Shown piece after piece: positions 1 to 8,641 of a DNA stretch of 64,000 nucleotides; position 1 is the first letter of the stretch; each line of letters begins with the position of its first letter. Both the position numbers and the translations under genes were made by a program. The stretch spans positions 2,211,501-2,275,500 of the forward strand of contig NZ_CP113088.1 in assembly GCF_026625145.1 (NCBI RefSeq), read 5' to 3'. The stretch comes from Lacinutrix neustonica. Lineage in GTDB: Bacteria; Bacteroidota; Bacteroidia; Flavobacteriales; Flavobacteriaceae. The notes below the pieces were generated by a model. That model ran no database searches, was not told the DNA's origin, and was given only the letters and a program-made list of their open reading frames with translations.

Positions 1-429
1 ACAGGCTACAACATTAATACTGTAAAAAAAGCAGCAGGTGAAGACTTGTTTGAGTCTCTAATTAAACCATTTAAGGGCAAAGTTATTCACGTGGATTTTT
101 GGGCCACTTGGTGTGGCCAATGCATACCTAAAATTAAGGCTATTGAGCCACTTAAAGAAGAAATGAAAGATGATGCTATTGTGTTTTTATATATTACAAA
201 CGAAAGATCTCCGGAAGGTCAATGGAAGGATGCGGTTTCGAATATAAGAGGGGAGCATTATAGAGTTACTAATGATCAATGGGAAAGTTTATTAACGAAA
301 TTTAATTTTAGAGGAATTCCACATTATGTTTTAGTAAATAAAAAAGGGGCCGTTGTGAATACAGATTTAGGACATCCTACTATTAAACAACTAAAAACCA
401 TATTAGAAGAAGAAATCGCAAAAGAATAA
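1..429 (+). CDS. thioredoxin-like (TlpA/ResA-type) protein, C-terminal part
   Basis: The reading frame is open from base 1, so the gene begins upstream of the window. The TTG at 46 is only an internal codon. The visible part is a thioredoxin fold: a strand ending in the WATWCGQC active site (CxxC pair at about bases 106-124), a helix, and a late GIPHYVLVNKKG segment holding the cis-proline expected of the family. TlpA/ResA-like proteins of Bacteroidota are usually exported and membrane-tethered and reduce or oxidise disulfides in the periplasm. The N-terminal part that would show the signal or anchor is not visible. The next gene is convergent. Family call is firm; substrate unknown. Confidence 0.85.
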   Translation, partial: TGYNINTVKKAAGEDLFESLIKPFKGKVIHVDFWATWCGQCIPKIKAIEPLKEEMKDDAIVFLYITNERSPEGQWKDAVSNIRGEHYRVTNDQWESLLTKFNFRGIPHYVLVNKKGAVVNTDLGHPTIKQLKTILEEEIAKE

Positions 430-462
430 AAAGTATTTAGCGTTCCTAATGGGTAAACAGGT

Positions 463-1035
463 TTAATAGGCAAATCCTGAAAACCGTCCACAATGGGTCA
501 AAGAGAATGAGGTTGATAGTTTCAAAGCATTGCTAAATACTTGTGGAACACCAGCTGCTGTCTTTTTAATGTCTAACGTTTCAAAAGCTACCCCTTCCTT
601 TTTAGAAATTGCTTTTAGGAAGTTATGTTTTAAGGTGTCACTTTGCGTTTTGTAAGCTGGGTATTCCGTTTTGAACATTGAGGTGTTTACCTTTTGAGCC
701 TTGTCTTGCTTTGCAATTGTGTAGATGTAATCTTTAGTGATTTCTGAACGGGTAAAATAGGTGTCGTCACCTATTGAAACAAGTCCTTTTTTAATAGAAA
801 GAAGCTTGCATTCTAATCGTTTCGGATTAAAAAAACGTGTTCCAAACTGCTGTACCTGCACTTTATACGCCGCTTCTTTCATACTCCAAAGCAGCCAAAC
901 CCTTTGGTGAGGATCTTCCGCAGAAAAAATATAATCTTGTTCTTGTTGTGTGAACACTTTATCTAAAAAACGAGGTCGCTTCCAGTTCGAATCTGTAGCG
1001 GCTTGTTCTAAATCGACAATATCATTGCCTATCAT
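463..1035 (-). CDS. 4'-phosphopantetheinyl transferase superfamily protein
   Basis: A 190-residue protein starting with the GNDIVDL motif and carrying WSMKEAAYK near residue 50. Together these give the Mg/CoA-binding Asp and the W-S-x-K-E-x3-K signature of Sfp/AcpS-type phosphopantetheinyl transferases. These enzymes move phosphopantetheine from CoA onto the serine of an acyl carrier protein. Its ATG overlaps the TGA of the upstream ACP gene by four bases (ATGA), so the two are translationally coupled and this ACP is the obvious substrate. It is the last gene of the minus-strand lipid/polyketide cluster. It appears complete, with no frame break. Confidence 0.85.
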   Translation of the reverse strand: MIGNDIVDLEQAATDSNWKRPRFLDKVFTQQEQDYIFSAEDPHQRVWLLWSMKEAAYKVQVQQFGTRFFNPKRLECKLLSIKKGLVSIGDDTYFTRSEITKDYIYTIAKQDKAQKVNTSMFKTEYPAYKTQSDTLKHNFLKAISKKEGVAFETLDIKKTAAGVPQVFSNALKLSTSFSLTHCGRFSGFAY

Positions 1036-1286
1036 GTTGCGGCTAACTTTTCGTTTACAAGGTCCATGGCTGCTTTTACAGAGATCATTTTTTCCATATC
1101 ATCATTTTCAATGCGAATGTCAAATTCATCTTCAACATCTAAAATAACATCGACCAAATTGGCAGAGTTTATTTTTAAGTCGTTGATGAAATCTGTGTTT
1201 TCATTAAGATTTTTAAAGGCGTCTTCGTCTTGAATATAAGGCTGGACGATGGTTTTTAGTTTGGCGATAAGTTCTTCTTTTGTCAT
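1032..1286 (-). CDS. acyl carrier protein
   Basis: An 84-residue acidic four-helix-type carrier protein. The phosphopantetheine serine lies in the segment DLKINSANLVDVI, where most ACPs have DSL; here the residue before the serine is Asn and the one after is Ala, so this is a divergent, probably pathway-specific carrier and not the housekeeping AcpP. The helix II sequence that follows (ILDVEDEFDIRI) matches the canonical E-x-x-F/I pattern. It overlaps the phosphopantetheinyl transferase gene by four bases. The adjacent ketosynthase, dehydratase and SDR genes imply that it carries a growing acyl chain. Confidence in the family is high; the exact pathway is inferred. Confidence 0.85.
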   Translation of the reverse strand: MTKEELIAKLKTIVQPYIQDEDAFKNLNENTDFINDLKINSANLVDVILDVEDEFDIRIENDDMEKMISVKAAMDLVNEKLAAT

Positions 1287-1349
1287 AGGTTATTTTATCA
1301 TTTTTTATTCTTGAAACTTCAAGAATTTAATGTTTTCTAAAGATCACTA

Positions 1350-1555
1350 TTTTTTAGCACTTCGACAAGCTCAGTGTGACATCTTATCTTCTAATTGGCA
1401 ATGTTGTAATTCAGGTAAAACTGAAATTATTAGTAGGTCTAAGCTTAGTGTAACAGCTGTGTTTTTATTTGTTTGGGTTCTTTTTAATTTCATGACGAAA
1501 TGAAGCCAATTCTGAAATTGAATGTCAGTCTGAGCCTGTCGAAGACTCTAATCCC
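1350..1555. repeat. REP-like repeats flanking GIY-YIG copy 1 (distal side)
   Basis: No gene lies between the ACP and the first GIY-YIG gene. The stretch holds an element of the form TTCGACAAGCTCAGTGTGAC (ending at 1380) and the roughly inverted form GTCAGTCTGAGCCTGTCGAAG (1524-1544). The second belongs to a longer conserved block starting near 1500 that recurs at 2727-2772. The same two forms recur ten or more times between 1350 and 5640. They resemble the extragenic palindromic repeats common in flavobacterial genomes. Confidence 0.75.
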
Positions 1556-1861
1556 TTAAATACGATTATTATTTTGAGTATAATTTTTTGAAAATTCAAT
1601 GAGGTCTTGCCAATTTTCTTCAATCAATGCTTTTTTCTTTCTTTGAGACCATCCTTTAATTTGCTTTTCAATTTTAATAGCTTCTTTTGGGTTTTCACAC
1701 TGTAAATACCAAAGTAGCTTAACAGGTAATCTAGATGCTGTATACGATTCTTTTTTGTGACCCGATTTATGTTGAATCAGTCGTCTTTCTAAATCATTCG
1801 TCATCCCCGTGTAATAGGTTTTATCTGCACATAAAAGGATATAGACGTAATAGAATGTCAT
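1556..1861 (-). CDS. GIY-YIG single-domain nuclease (copy 1)
   Basis: A 101-residue single-domain protein opening with YYVYILLC and containing TYYTGMTNDLERRLIQH, the GIY-YIG signature (here YVY and YTG) with the conserved arginine that follows. It belongs to the small UvrC-N/URI-like family often called YhbQ-like, whose members can cut branched or single-stranded DNA. The C-terminal part, rich in Lys and Trp, is a likely DNA-binding tail. It is intact, unlike the second copy, and lies between oppositely oriented REP-like repeats within a run of cluster genes to which it has no evident biochemical link. Confidence 0.85.
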   Translation of the reverse strand: MTFYYVYILLCADKTYYTGMTNDLERRLIQHKSGHKKESYTASRLPVKLLWYLQCENPKEAIKIEKQIKGWSQRKKKALIEENWQDLIEFSKNYTQNNNRI

Positions 1862-2137
1862 TTTAATACTTCTTTATTTGGATTATACACTTCGATACTT
1901 CGACTTCGCTCAGTACAAGCGAAGCTCAGTGGGTCGTTCACAATTTAATTTATAAATAGCGATAGATACACTTCGACAAGCTCAGTGTGACAGCGACACT
2001 CCTGATTGGCTAAATTGCAAAACATACAACACTGAAATAACTGGCCAGTGTGACAATAGAGATCACAACTGGCAATATAGTTATCTAGACAAATCTAATC
2101 CATATGTCAGTCTGAGCCTGTCGAAGACTCTAATCAA
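1862..2137. repeat. REP-like repeats between the two GIY-YIG genes
   Basis: Non-coding stretch of about 275 bases. It holds an imperfect palindrome of the type CACTTCGATACTTCGAC...GCTCAGTAC...GAAGCTCAGTG (1889-1930), a TTCGACAAGCTCAGTGTGAC element (1971-1991) and a GTCAGTCTGAGCCTGTCGAAG element (2106-2126). The first is the right-hand border of copy 1 and the last is the left-hand border of copy 2, so the intergenic region marks the junction of two repeat-nuclease-repeat units. Confidence 0.75.
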
Positions 2138-2465
2138 TTAAATACACTTATTATTTTGAGTATAATTTTTTGAAAATTGAATGAGGTCTTGCCAATTTTC
2201 TTCAATCAATGCTTTTTTCTTTCTTTGAGACCAGCCTTTTATTTGCTTTTCAATTTTAATAGCTTCTTTTGGGTTTTCGCAAGTTAAATACCGAGACCAA
2301 TTTAATGGGCAATCTAGTTGAAGTATACGAGTCTTTTCTGTGACCAGATTTATGTTGAATCAGTCGTCTTTCTAAATCGTTCGTCATTCCTGTGTAATAG
2401 GTTTTATCTGAACATAATAATATATAGACATAATAGAATTTCTTTTTAATACTTCTTGTTTGCAT
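2138..2465 (-). CDS. GIY-YIG single-domain nuclease (copy 2, frame interrupted at CCGAGA)
   Basis: A second GIY-YIG gene, near-identical in the core (YYVYILLCSDKTYYTGMTNDLERRLIQHKSGH) to the copy at 1556-1861. The raw frame breaks at 2291-2296, where CCGAGA replaces an expected CCAGA. Removing the extra base gives LVWYLTCENPKEAIKIEK and runs to a stop at 2138, giving a C-terminus that matches copy 1. The flanking repeats are also shared, so this is a tandem duplication of a whole unit including its borders. The frame break is of the kind seen across the window and probably not real. Confidence 0.75.
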
Positions 2466-2774
2466 TATACACTTCGATACTTCGACTTAGCTCAGTACAG
2501 GTGAAGCTCCGTGTGACAGCTTAACTTCTAACGGTCTGTTATATTACATATTATTATCACTTCAACACTTCGACAAGCTCAGTGTGACATCTTAACGTCT
2601 AATTGGCACTATAGTATTCAAGACAAATCTAATCCCTTTGTCAGTCTAAGCTAGCCTGCACTAAGCGAAGCTCAGTGATACGTTCCTAATTTTATTTTTC
2701 AATATTCCTTTTTTGTTAAATGGGTTATGAAGCCAATGCTGAAATCGAATGTCAGTCTGAGCTTGTCGAAGACC
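2466..2774. repeat. REP-like repeats downstream of the ketosynthase gene
   Basis: About 310 non-coding bases with at least four repeat elements: an imperfect palindrome at 2469-2517, TTCGACAAGCTCAGTGTGAC at 2567-2588, a degenerate copy around 2640-2684, and a block at 2727-2772 that matches the one at about 1500-1546. A further shared segment, ACAAATCTAATCC followed by TGTCAGTCT, occurs here near 2620 and again near 2090. Nothing else is seen. Confidence 0.75.
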
Positions 2775-4053
2775 CTATTTAATATATCTCTTAAAGATAA
2801 CACAAGCATTCACATCACCAAAACCAAAACTCGCTTTGGCCGCAATATTGAGTTCTGTTTTCAACATTTTTTTTACTATTTTTTCTTCAGAAATAAGTGC
2901 TAAAATCTCGGGGTGCACCGCTTCACAATTTCTATTAGCAAACACAAACTGCTCTTTAATTTGTAGTACCGTTGCGACACTTTCTATACTTCCAGCCGCA
3001 GCCAAACAATGCCCTACCATGGACTTTAAAGAGTTAATATAAGGAAAATCACTACCCTTTCGGCTTAGCGCTTTCGTCCAGTTTTCAATCTCTAAGCTGT
3101 CTTTTGAAGTTGCTGTTAAATGGCCATTGACAGTATCGATGTCTTCTGCAGAAATCCCCGAATCGTTTAGCGCGTCTTTTATGCAACGTTGCACAGCTTC
3201 AGCATTGGGCGCAGTCATGGTACCGCCATCGCGTTGTCCCCCGAATTGATGTTACCACCTAAAACCTCAGCATAAATCGTTGCGTTTCGTTCTAAAGCAC
3301 TTTCTAAAGACTCTAAAACCAAAGCACCAGCACCACTTCCCGGCACAAAACCGGAGGCACTGGCGCTCATTGGTCTTGAACCTTGTTCACGGAGATTCGT
3401 TATGTTTATAGGTCATGACGCGCATGGCATCAAAGCCGCCCCAAATATAAGGCCCATCGTCACTACAACTGCCCACAAGCATGCGTTTTGCTTGTCCGTT
3501 TTTAATACGTTCGTAACCCATTAAAATCGCTTCAGTTCCTGTGGTGCAGGCCGAAGAATTTGTGGTGACTTGATTCCCTAAGCCCAAAATACCGCCTAGA
3601 AACGCACTAATTCCACTTGCCATGGTTTGAACGACGACTGTGCTTCCTAAGCGTTTTACCTCCCCAGCATCTAATTTATAAATGGCTTCTCTAAATTTCT
3701 CAACACCTGAAGTGCCAGTGCCGAAAACAGTACCGCTATCGAAATCCAAGGTGCTTTCAGAATCCAGCTCAAGTCCAGCATCTCTCCAGGCATCTATACC
3801 CGCCATGCAGCCATATAAAATGCCGAGAACTATTGAATCCGCGCAATTGTAAAGGGGTGAGATACTCCAGTTTTTTTGCTTCTGAAATTTGGGGAATACC
3901 GCCTATGCAACACGAAAAATTAAGATCTGCTAAGGATTGATGGAACGTAATTCCGGATTCACCATTTTTTATGGCTTTAGTAAACGCATCGAGACCTACA
4001 CCATTTGGTGCAACGACTCCTAATCCTGTGATGACGACTCTGTTTTTATCCAT
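2775..4053 (-). CDS. beta-ketoacyl-ACP synthase I/II family (frame interrupted three times)
   Basis: A FabF-like condensing enzyme. The N-terminus reads VVITGLGVVAPNG. The nucleophile is the Cys in TNSSACTTGTEAI, and the His residues appear as VNGHLTATSK (standing where VNAHGT is usual) and SMVGHCLAAAGSIE. The raw frame breaks at 3823-3828 (TGCCGAGAA), 3387-3392 (TCACGG) and about 3241 (CCCCGAATT). Repairing each to a CCAGA/CCTGA core gives NSSGILYGCMAGID, ESPEQGSRPMS and NINSGGQRDGGTMTAPN, all family-like. The first catalytic His sits in an unusual GHLTAT context. The enzyme would elongate the chain on the neighbouring ACP. Confidence 0.8.
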
Positions 4054-4102
4054 TTTTTTTTATTTTCGAGAAGACCGGAATCTTATTAATATTAATTTAT
4101 AG

Positions 4103-4152
4103 CACACTTCGATATTTCGACTGCACTCAGTATAGGCAAAGCTCAGTGTGAC
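4103..4152. repeat. REP-like imperfect palindrome
   Basis: Element of the form CACTTCGATATTTCGACTGC...GCAAAGCTCAGTGTGAC lying between the ketosynthase and dehydratase genes. It is the same family as the repeats around the GIY-YIG genes. Confidence 0.7.
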
Positions 4153-4175
4153 ATTTCGATTCATTTATCTTTTGA

Positions 4176-4614
4176 TTACGTTTTTATCATCCCCGAAATT
4201 TGTCCGCGACATATTAACTCCCCTTTTTCATTTAACATCTTTACTTTACATTTTAATTTCTTAAACCGAAACACCTCTTTTTCTGAAATCACAGTCACCC
4301 TTTCATCTCGGAAAAACGGGAATGAAAAAATCAACTTGACTCGCCGTTAAAGCTATTTGAGGCTGTTTTTCTTCTAACAGTTCTGCTTTGAGCATATAAA
4401 TTCCTAAACACACGAGTCCGATTTGCGCCATACATTCTGTTAGAATCACTCCTGGAGTGACTGCGGTGTTTTTGAAATGCCCTTGGTAAAAGTATTCGTC
4501 TGTTCTGAAATGGTAATTGCCTGTAATACCTTCTGAAGAAATTTCAGTTAATTCATCTACAAACAGAAACGGATATTGGTAGGGTAACAGTTTAATAATT
4601 TGATTTGATGTCAT
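4176..4614 (-). CDS. FabZ/FabA-like hotdog dehydratase (frame interrupted)
   Basis: The N-terminal part reads LLPYQYPFLFVDELTEI, then YHFRTDEYFYQGHFKNTAVTPGVILTECMAQIG. This is the FabZ layout with the catalytic His in QGHF and the Glu in LTECMAQ. The frame breaks at 4306-4311 (TCTCGG); with the extra base removed it continues PDERVTVISEKEVFRFKKLKCKVKM and ends at 4176, giving about 145 residues, the usual FabZ length. It would dehydrate 3-hydroxyacyl-ACP made in this cluster. Between ketosynthase and SDR genes on the same strand; an alternative is a 3-hydroxyacyl-ACP thioester-binding paralogue without activity, but both active-site residues are present. Confidence 0.78.
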
Positions 4615-4678
4615 TGTGTTTTCTTATTAAGACCTCTCCTGTTTTAAACACCCGTGAGGTCTGCCTTCCATAATTTAT

Positions 4679-5473
4679 TTAACTAATATGTTCTCCGCCA
4701 TCTACAGGAATCACACAACCATTAATCCAACGCGCTTCATCTTTACACAACAGGTAAACCACATTGGCGACATCTTCAGGTAGTGTTAATCGCTTAAATG
4801 GATTACGAAGCAAGCTATGTTCTTTAATTTTTTCACTCCCAGGAATCATACGTAGTGAGGCGGTATCAGTAACACCTGCCTGAATACAATTCGCACGAAT
4901 GCCATACATCGCAAACTCTAAAGCGATATTTACGGTGATGGCTTCTAAGGTCACTTTTGCGGCAGATACTGCTGCGTAGTTTTGCCACGCCTTAGTATTT
5001 CCTTCACTAGTAAAGCTAATGATTCGGGCATCTTCAGCAAATAATTTAGCTTCAAAAATGGCTTTCGTCCAGTCGTACAAACTAATTGCCATAGCATTGA
5101 TGGTTAAATTGAAATCGTCATTTTTTAAGGTGGGTTGGTCGTCAGACAGCATGGGTTTTAAATTCCCTTTAGCAACACTATGTACCAAGGTGCGTACCCT
5201 CCCTTCTAAACCAAATATGGTTTTTAATTCTGAAACTATTTGCGCTCTTTTTTCTTCTTTAAACGCATCTGCGTTAAAAGACTTAAACCGAACACCTTCC
5301 GCTTTTATTGTTTCAAATTCTGACTGAATGACTTCTTCTTGAGCCCTAGAATTGCGATGAATGATACAGATATTCATCCCGTGTTTCGCTAATTTTTTTG
5401 CTGTAGCCAAGCCTAAACCGCTAGAGCCGCCTAGAATGAGGGCCCAATAATTTTTGTTTTGAAATTCTTTCAT
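4679..5473 (-). CDS. SDR oxidoreductase, enoyl-ACP reductase-like
   Basis: A complete 264-residue short-chain dehydrogenase. It has a glycine-rich nucleotide-binding loop (LGGSSGLGLATAKKL), an NAxA-type segment, a Tyr-Lys pair in NYAAVSAAKVTLEA with Ser in SFTSEGN upstream, and a C-terminal PVDGG. The LVHSVAKGNLKPM segment and overall length resemble FabI/FabL enoyl-ACP reductases, though the Y-x3-K spacing would also fit 3-oxoacyl-ACP reductases. It sits between the dehydratase and the type III PKS genes. I infer reduction of an ACP-bound intermediate in chain building; which double bond or keto group is reduced cannot be decided from sequence alone. Confidence 0.78.
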   Translation of the reverse strand: MKEFQNKNYWALILGGSSGLGLATAKKLAKHGMNICIIHRNSRAQEEVIQSEFETIKAEGVRFKSFNADAFKEEKRAQIVSELKTIFGLEGRVRTLVHSVAKGNLKPMLSDDQPTLKNDDFNLTINAMAISLYDWTKAIFEAKLFAEDARIISFTSEGNTKAWQNYAAVSAAKVTLEAITVNIALEFAMYGIRANCIQAGVTDTASLRMIPGSEKIKEHSLLRNPFKRLTLPEDVANVVYLLCKDEARWINGCVIPVDGGEHIS

Positions 5474-5499
5474 TTTTATTCAAATATTTATTTCAATAA

Positions 5500-5639
5500 G
5501 ACTTCGATACTTCGACTTAGCTCAGTACAGACGTAGCTCCGTGTGCCCTTTAGTTTCTAATTTGTTCCATTGTAACACTTTACTTCGTTAGACCAAAACG
5601 CGATTTATCGCTTTGTGTCTGTCTGAGTCTGTTGAAGAC
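5500..5639. repeat. REP-like repeats between SDR and type III PKS genes
   Basis: Two elements of the same family: an imperfect palindrome CTTCGATACTTCGACTTAGC...GTAGCTCCGTGTG at 5501-5548 and a degenerate GTCTGTCTGAGTCTGTTGAAGAC at about 5617-5639. No gene is present. Confidence 0.65.
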
Positions 5640-6692
5640 TTACCATTCTAATAATATGCGTTGTGCCGAAAATCCAGGGCCAAAACTGAGCATCAATCCG
5701 CGATCCCCTTTTGGTAATTGCTTATCCATAAACCGTTCTAACACATACAACACGGTGGCACTACTCATATTGCCATACAATCTAAGGACTTCTTTGGTGT
5801 CATCAATATTCTTTCCTAAAGACCCAAATAAGTCTTCTACGGTTTGTACAATTTTCTTTCCACCAGGATGAAAAATGAGATGATCTATATTTTCAATGGT
5901 CATATTATTTCGTTCTAAAAACGGATGGACAATGTCAGGGAAATGTTCTGAAATGGTTTCGGGCACCGCTTTATCTAAAATCATTTGTAAACCTGTATTC
6001 ACCAATTTGAAACCCATCATGGTTTCTGCATTGTAAAAGTGATACATGCCTTCATCTATAATTTTGGGGCCTTTTTCATTTTCATAAGAGGATAGAATAA
6101 CACAAGCAGCTCCATCACCAAAAATAGCAGCACTAACGATATTTACCATGGAAAAGTCGTCTAACTGAAACGTTGCTGTTGGGGATTCGACAGCGATAAC
6201 TACCGCCCTTTTGTTGGGGTTCGCTTTTAAAAAATTATTTGCATAAATAATTCCTGAAACACCTGCGGCACAACCCATTTCTGTTACAGGTAATCGCACA
6301 ATGTCCTGCTTCATTTTTAGGTTATTAATAAGATAGGCATCCATAGATGGAATCATAATGCCGGTACAACTCACGGTAATGATGTAATCGATATCAGTTG
6401 GTTTGAGTTTTGCCTTATCTAACGCTTTAACTAAAGATTGTTCTGCTAATTTGACCACTTCTCTTGAGTAAATAGCATTCTTTTCTTCAAAAGAGGTGTT
6501 ATTAAACACTTCTTCAGCATCCATAATAGAATAACGCCTATCGACCCCTGCACTTTCAAATAGTTTAATCACTTTGCGCTGAAACCGCTCTTCTTGTCCG
6601 GTCATCCACAGGTTTAAATAGGGAATAATGTCTTTAGTATCTCTAGTATATTTTGGTAACTGTTTTGCTACTGCTGTTATTTTTACGCTCAT
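5640..6692 (-). CDS. type III polyketide synthase (chalcone/stilbene synthase family)
   Basis: A complete 350-residue protein with all three type III PKS catalytic residues: Cys141 in TEMGCAAGVSG, His275 in IFHPGGKKI and Asn308 in YGNMSSATV. The C-terminal LSFGPGFSAQ matches the family's GFGPG loop. These homodimeric enzymes extend an acyl starter with malonyl units and cyclise it to pyrones, resorcinols or phloroglucinols without an ACP tether. Here it is surrounded by its own ACP, ketosynthase, dehydratase and SDR genes, suggesting that a dedicated fatty-acid-like line supplies its starter. Methyltransferase and FAD oxidoreductase genes upstream on the same strand would tailor the product. 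No frame break. Confidence 0.9.
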   Translation of the reverse strand: MSVKITAVAKQLPKYTRDTKDIIPYLNLWMTGQEERFQRKVIKLFESAGVDRRYSIMDAEEVFNNTSFEEKNAIYSREVVKLAEQSLVKALDKAKLKPTDIDYIITVSCTGIMIPSMDAYLINNLKMKQDIVRLPVTEMGCAAGVSGIIYANNFLKANPNKRAVVIAVESPTATFQLDDFSMVNIVSAAIFGDGAACVILSSYENEKGPKIIDEGMYHFYNAETMMGFKLVNTGLQMILDKAVPETISEHFPDIVHPFLERNNMTIENIDHLIFHPGGKKIVQTVEDLFGSLGKNIDDTKEVLRLYGNMSSATVLYVLERFMDKQLPKGDRGLMLSFGPGFSAQRILLEW

Positions 6693-6735
6693 ATTTTAGC
6701 CTTTACAAGTTTTAATACCTGTTTTGTTTTATCGA

Positions 6736-7450
6736 TTATTTTCTCATCAAAATCCATTGAAAACGAAAGGCCCATTTCCATTGTATTTGATAGGTTGCAT
6801 TTATTTTTTCTGAAATGTCTTCCAGTTCGTTTCTTTTAAACCCTCTTAATACAGACGTTAAGCCATCTTCAATAATGGTTTGGTTTTTTATTGTGGTGCA
6901 CAGGAGCTTAAAAAGATAATAGGCTAATCTATGCCTGTGCAGATCGTTAACCACGACACCTAATTTGGCCTTTTCAATAACTGGCTTTAAAAAAGACACC
7001 AATTCCTTTTCTTTAAAGTGATGTAAAAACAAAGTGGTTAATACGACATCATATTCTATAGCTTTAAAGGCTTCTGAAAAGATGTCCATCGTTTCAAAAC
7101 TTATATTATCATAACTTTCTGATAATTGTCTCGGCGTAATTAACCGTATTAGGGTTGGCATCAATTCCTATTAAGTTCAATTTATAGCCCTTTTGTTTTC
7201 CATATTTTGACACCTCGCGCAAAATATCTCCGCCACCACAACCTAAATCAACAATAGTGATTGGTTCTTTTTTAGACTGGTTTTTCAGTACTTTTTTAAG
7301 TCCGTTTAGCGTTACCTTATTTCCGCCTAACCATTGATTGATCTTTGCTAATTTATTTAAAGCATCATGTAATATGTGACCCTTATAGTCTAAATTGTCC
7401 ATGATTTCCTCTTGTTCGCTCCTGTATTTTGTATTTACTAATACGCTCAT
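6736..7450 (-). CDS. class I SAM-dependent methyltransferase (frame interrupted)
   Basis: The N-terminal part holds the SAM-binding motif I, ITIVDLGCGGGDILREV, and the acidic end of strand 2, LIGIDANPN. The frame breaks at 7129-7134 (TCTCGG). Repair gives NYARQLSESYDNISFETMDIF and joins the second half, which contains VLTTLFLHHF, typical of the post-II region. Repaired length is about 237 residues. The start overlaps the stop of the FAD oxidoreductase gene by four bases, and the end lies 43 bases before the type III PKS. A role in O- or C-methylating the polyketide is inferred from position. Confidence 0.8.
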
Positions 7451-8584
7451 TTTACGTGCATCATTTTGCCATGTGTTCGTTTTATTATTAAAGGCAGAAG
7501 AAATGGAAACAGCTTTAAACCTTGTATTAAAATTTCGGCTAGTTTATTTTTACTGAACAAATTAGCCACAATATGCCCTGTTTTAAGACGCGATTTAAAC
7601 GCCTCGTTCCATGCTTTAAGATATGCACTTTCAAGTGCGGCTCTGGTTTTTAGATCACCATCAAAAAATTTTACAATTAATAAAGAAGCCATCTGAGCAC
7701 TCCTTATGGCCATACTCATCCCATTTCCACATAAAGGATGAATCATGCCCGCGGTATCGCCACACATGAGTATATGGTTTTCTACGGGCGTTTTCGTTTC
7801 AAATGAAATCTGACTTATAGTTAGAGGCGCATCAAAAAGTGGTGAGCTGTTTTCAAAAATACGTTTTAGAGCTTTGTTTTTAAATAGAACGCGCTCTTGA
7901 AACTCTGCAATGTCTTTGTGCTTTTTAAACGCTTCAAAAGTGGTGATATAACATAAATTAATCGCGTTCTTTTCCACATTTGAAACCCCGCAGTAACCAC
8001 CATCAAAATTATGAAGGGCCACTAAATTTTCTCGGAAAATGTCCTTTTACGTGGGTTTTCACTGCCAAAAAAGGGGATTTGTTTTTAATGAAGTCCCGCT
8101 TGAGTTTAGCGTCTAAATGGCCACGCTTGCCATACGCTCCAACAACTATTTTTGAGAAATACATGGCCTGTTTGGTTTCAACGGTAAACGCCTCGTTCGA
8201 AAATTGAATATGGTCAACAGTCTCTTGAATAATGATTGCCTTGTTTTCAATCGCTTTTTGCGCTAAAGCATAATCTAAGCAATACCTACTTATGCCAAAT
8301 CCACCTAAAGGTAATTCGGCTTTTACAACTTTATTTTTAGCTGTGGATAACTCAAAAGTATTGATTTTAACTGCACCCAACTTAAAGACGTCAATATCTA
8401 AAGATTCTAAGTAAGGCAACACTTCATTAGAAATATATTCGCCACAAACTTTATGCTTTGGGTAGGCGTTTTTTTCAATAACCAAAATACGCAACCCCTG
8501 CTTTGATAAATGAATGGCGCTGGTTAAACCCGCTAAGCCACCACCAATAATTATAACATCAAAATTTGAGGGGTCTGTTTTCAA
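7447..8584 (-). CDS. FAD-dependent oxidoreductase, geranylgeranyl reductase/halogenase-like (frame interrupted)
   Basis: The N-terminus carries the FAD dinucleotide motif DVIIIGGGLAGLTSAIHLS. A KHKVCGEYIS segment follows, and HILMCGDTAGMIHPLCGNGMSMAI is the second FAD-binding motif (GD) with the P-xxGxG loop of the geranylgeranyl reductase/aromatic hydroxylase group. The break at 8030-8035 (TCTCGG), once repaired, reads GHFPENLVALHNFDGGYCGV, joining both halves into about 378 residues. It heads the type III PKS gene run and overlaps the methyltransferase start. Likely a hydroxylase or reductase acting on the polyketide; substrate not visible. Confidence 0.8.
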
Positions 8585-8641
8585 CTTCTAATTAGCAATT
8601 CATTTTTACTAAAGGTAAGTCGAATTTATTTTAGATTAAAA

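Noticed and set aside
1350..2774. CRISPR-like array
   Set aside because: The repeats are palindromic, irregularly spaced, in both orientations, interrupted by genes, and no cas gene is present.
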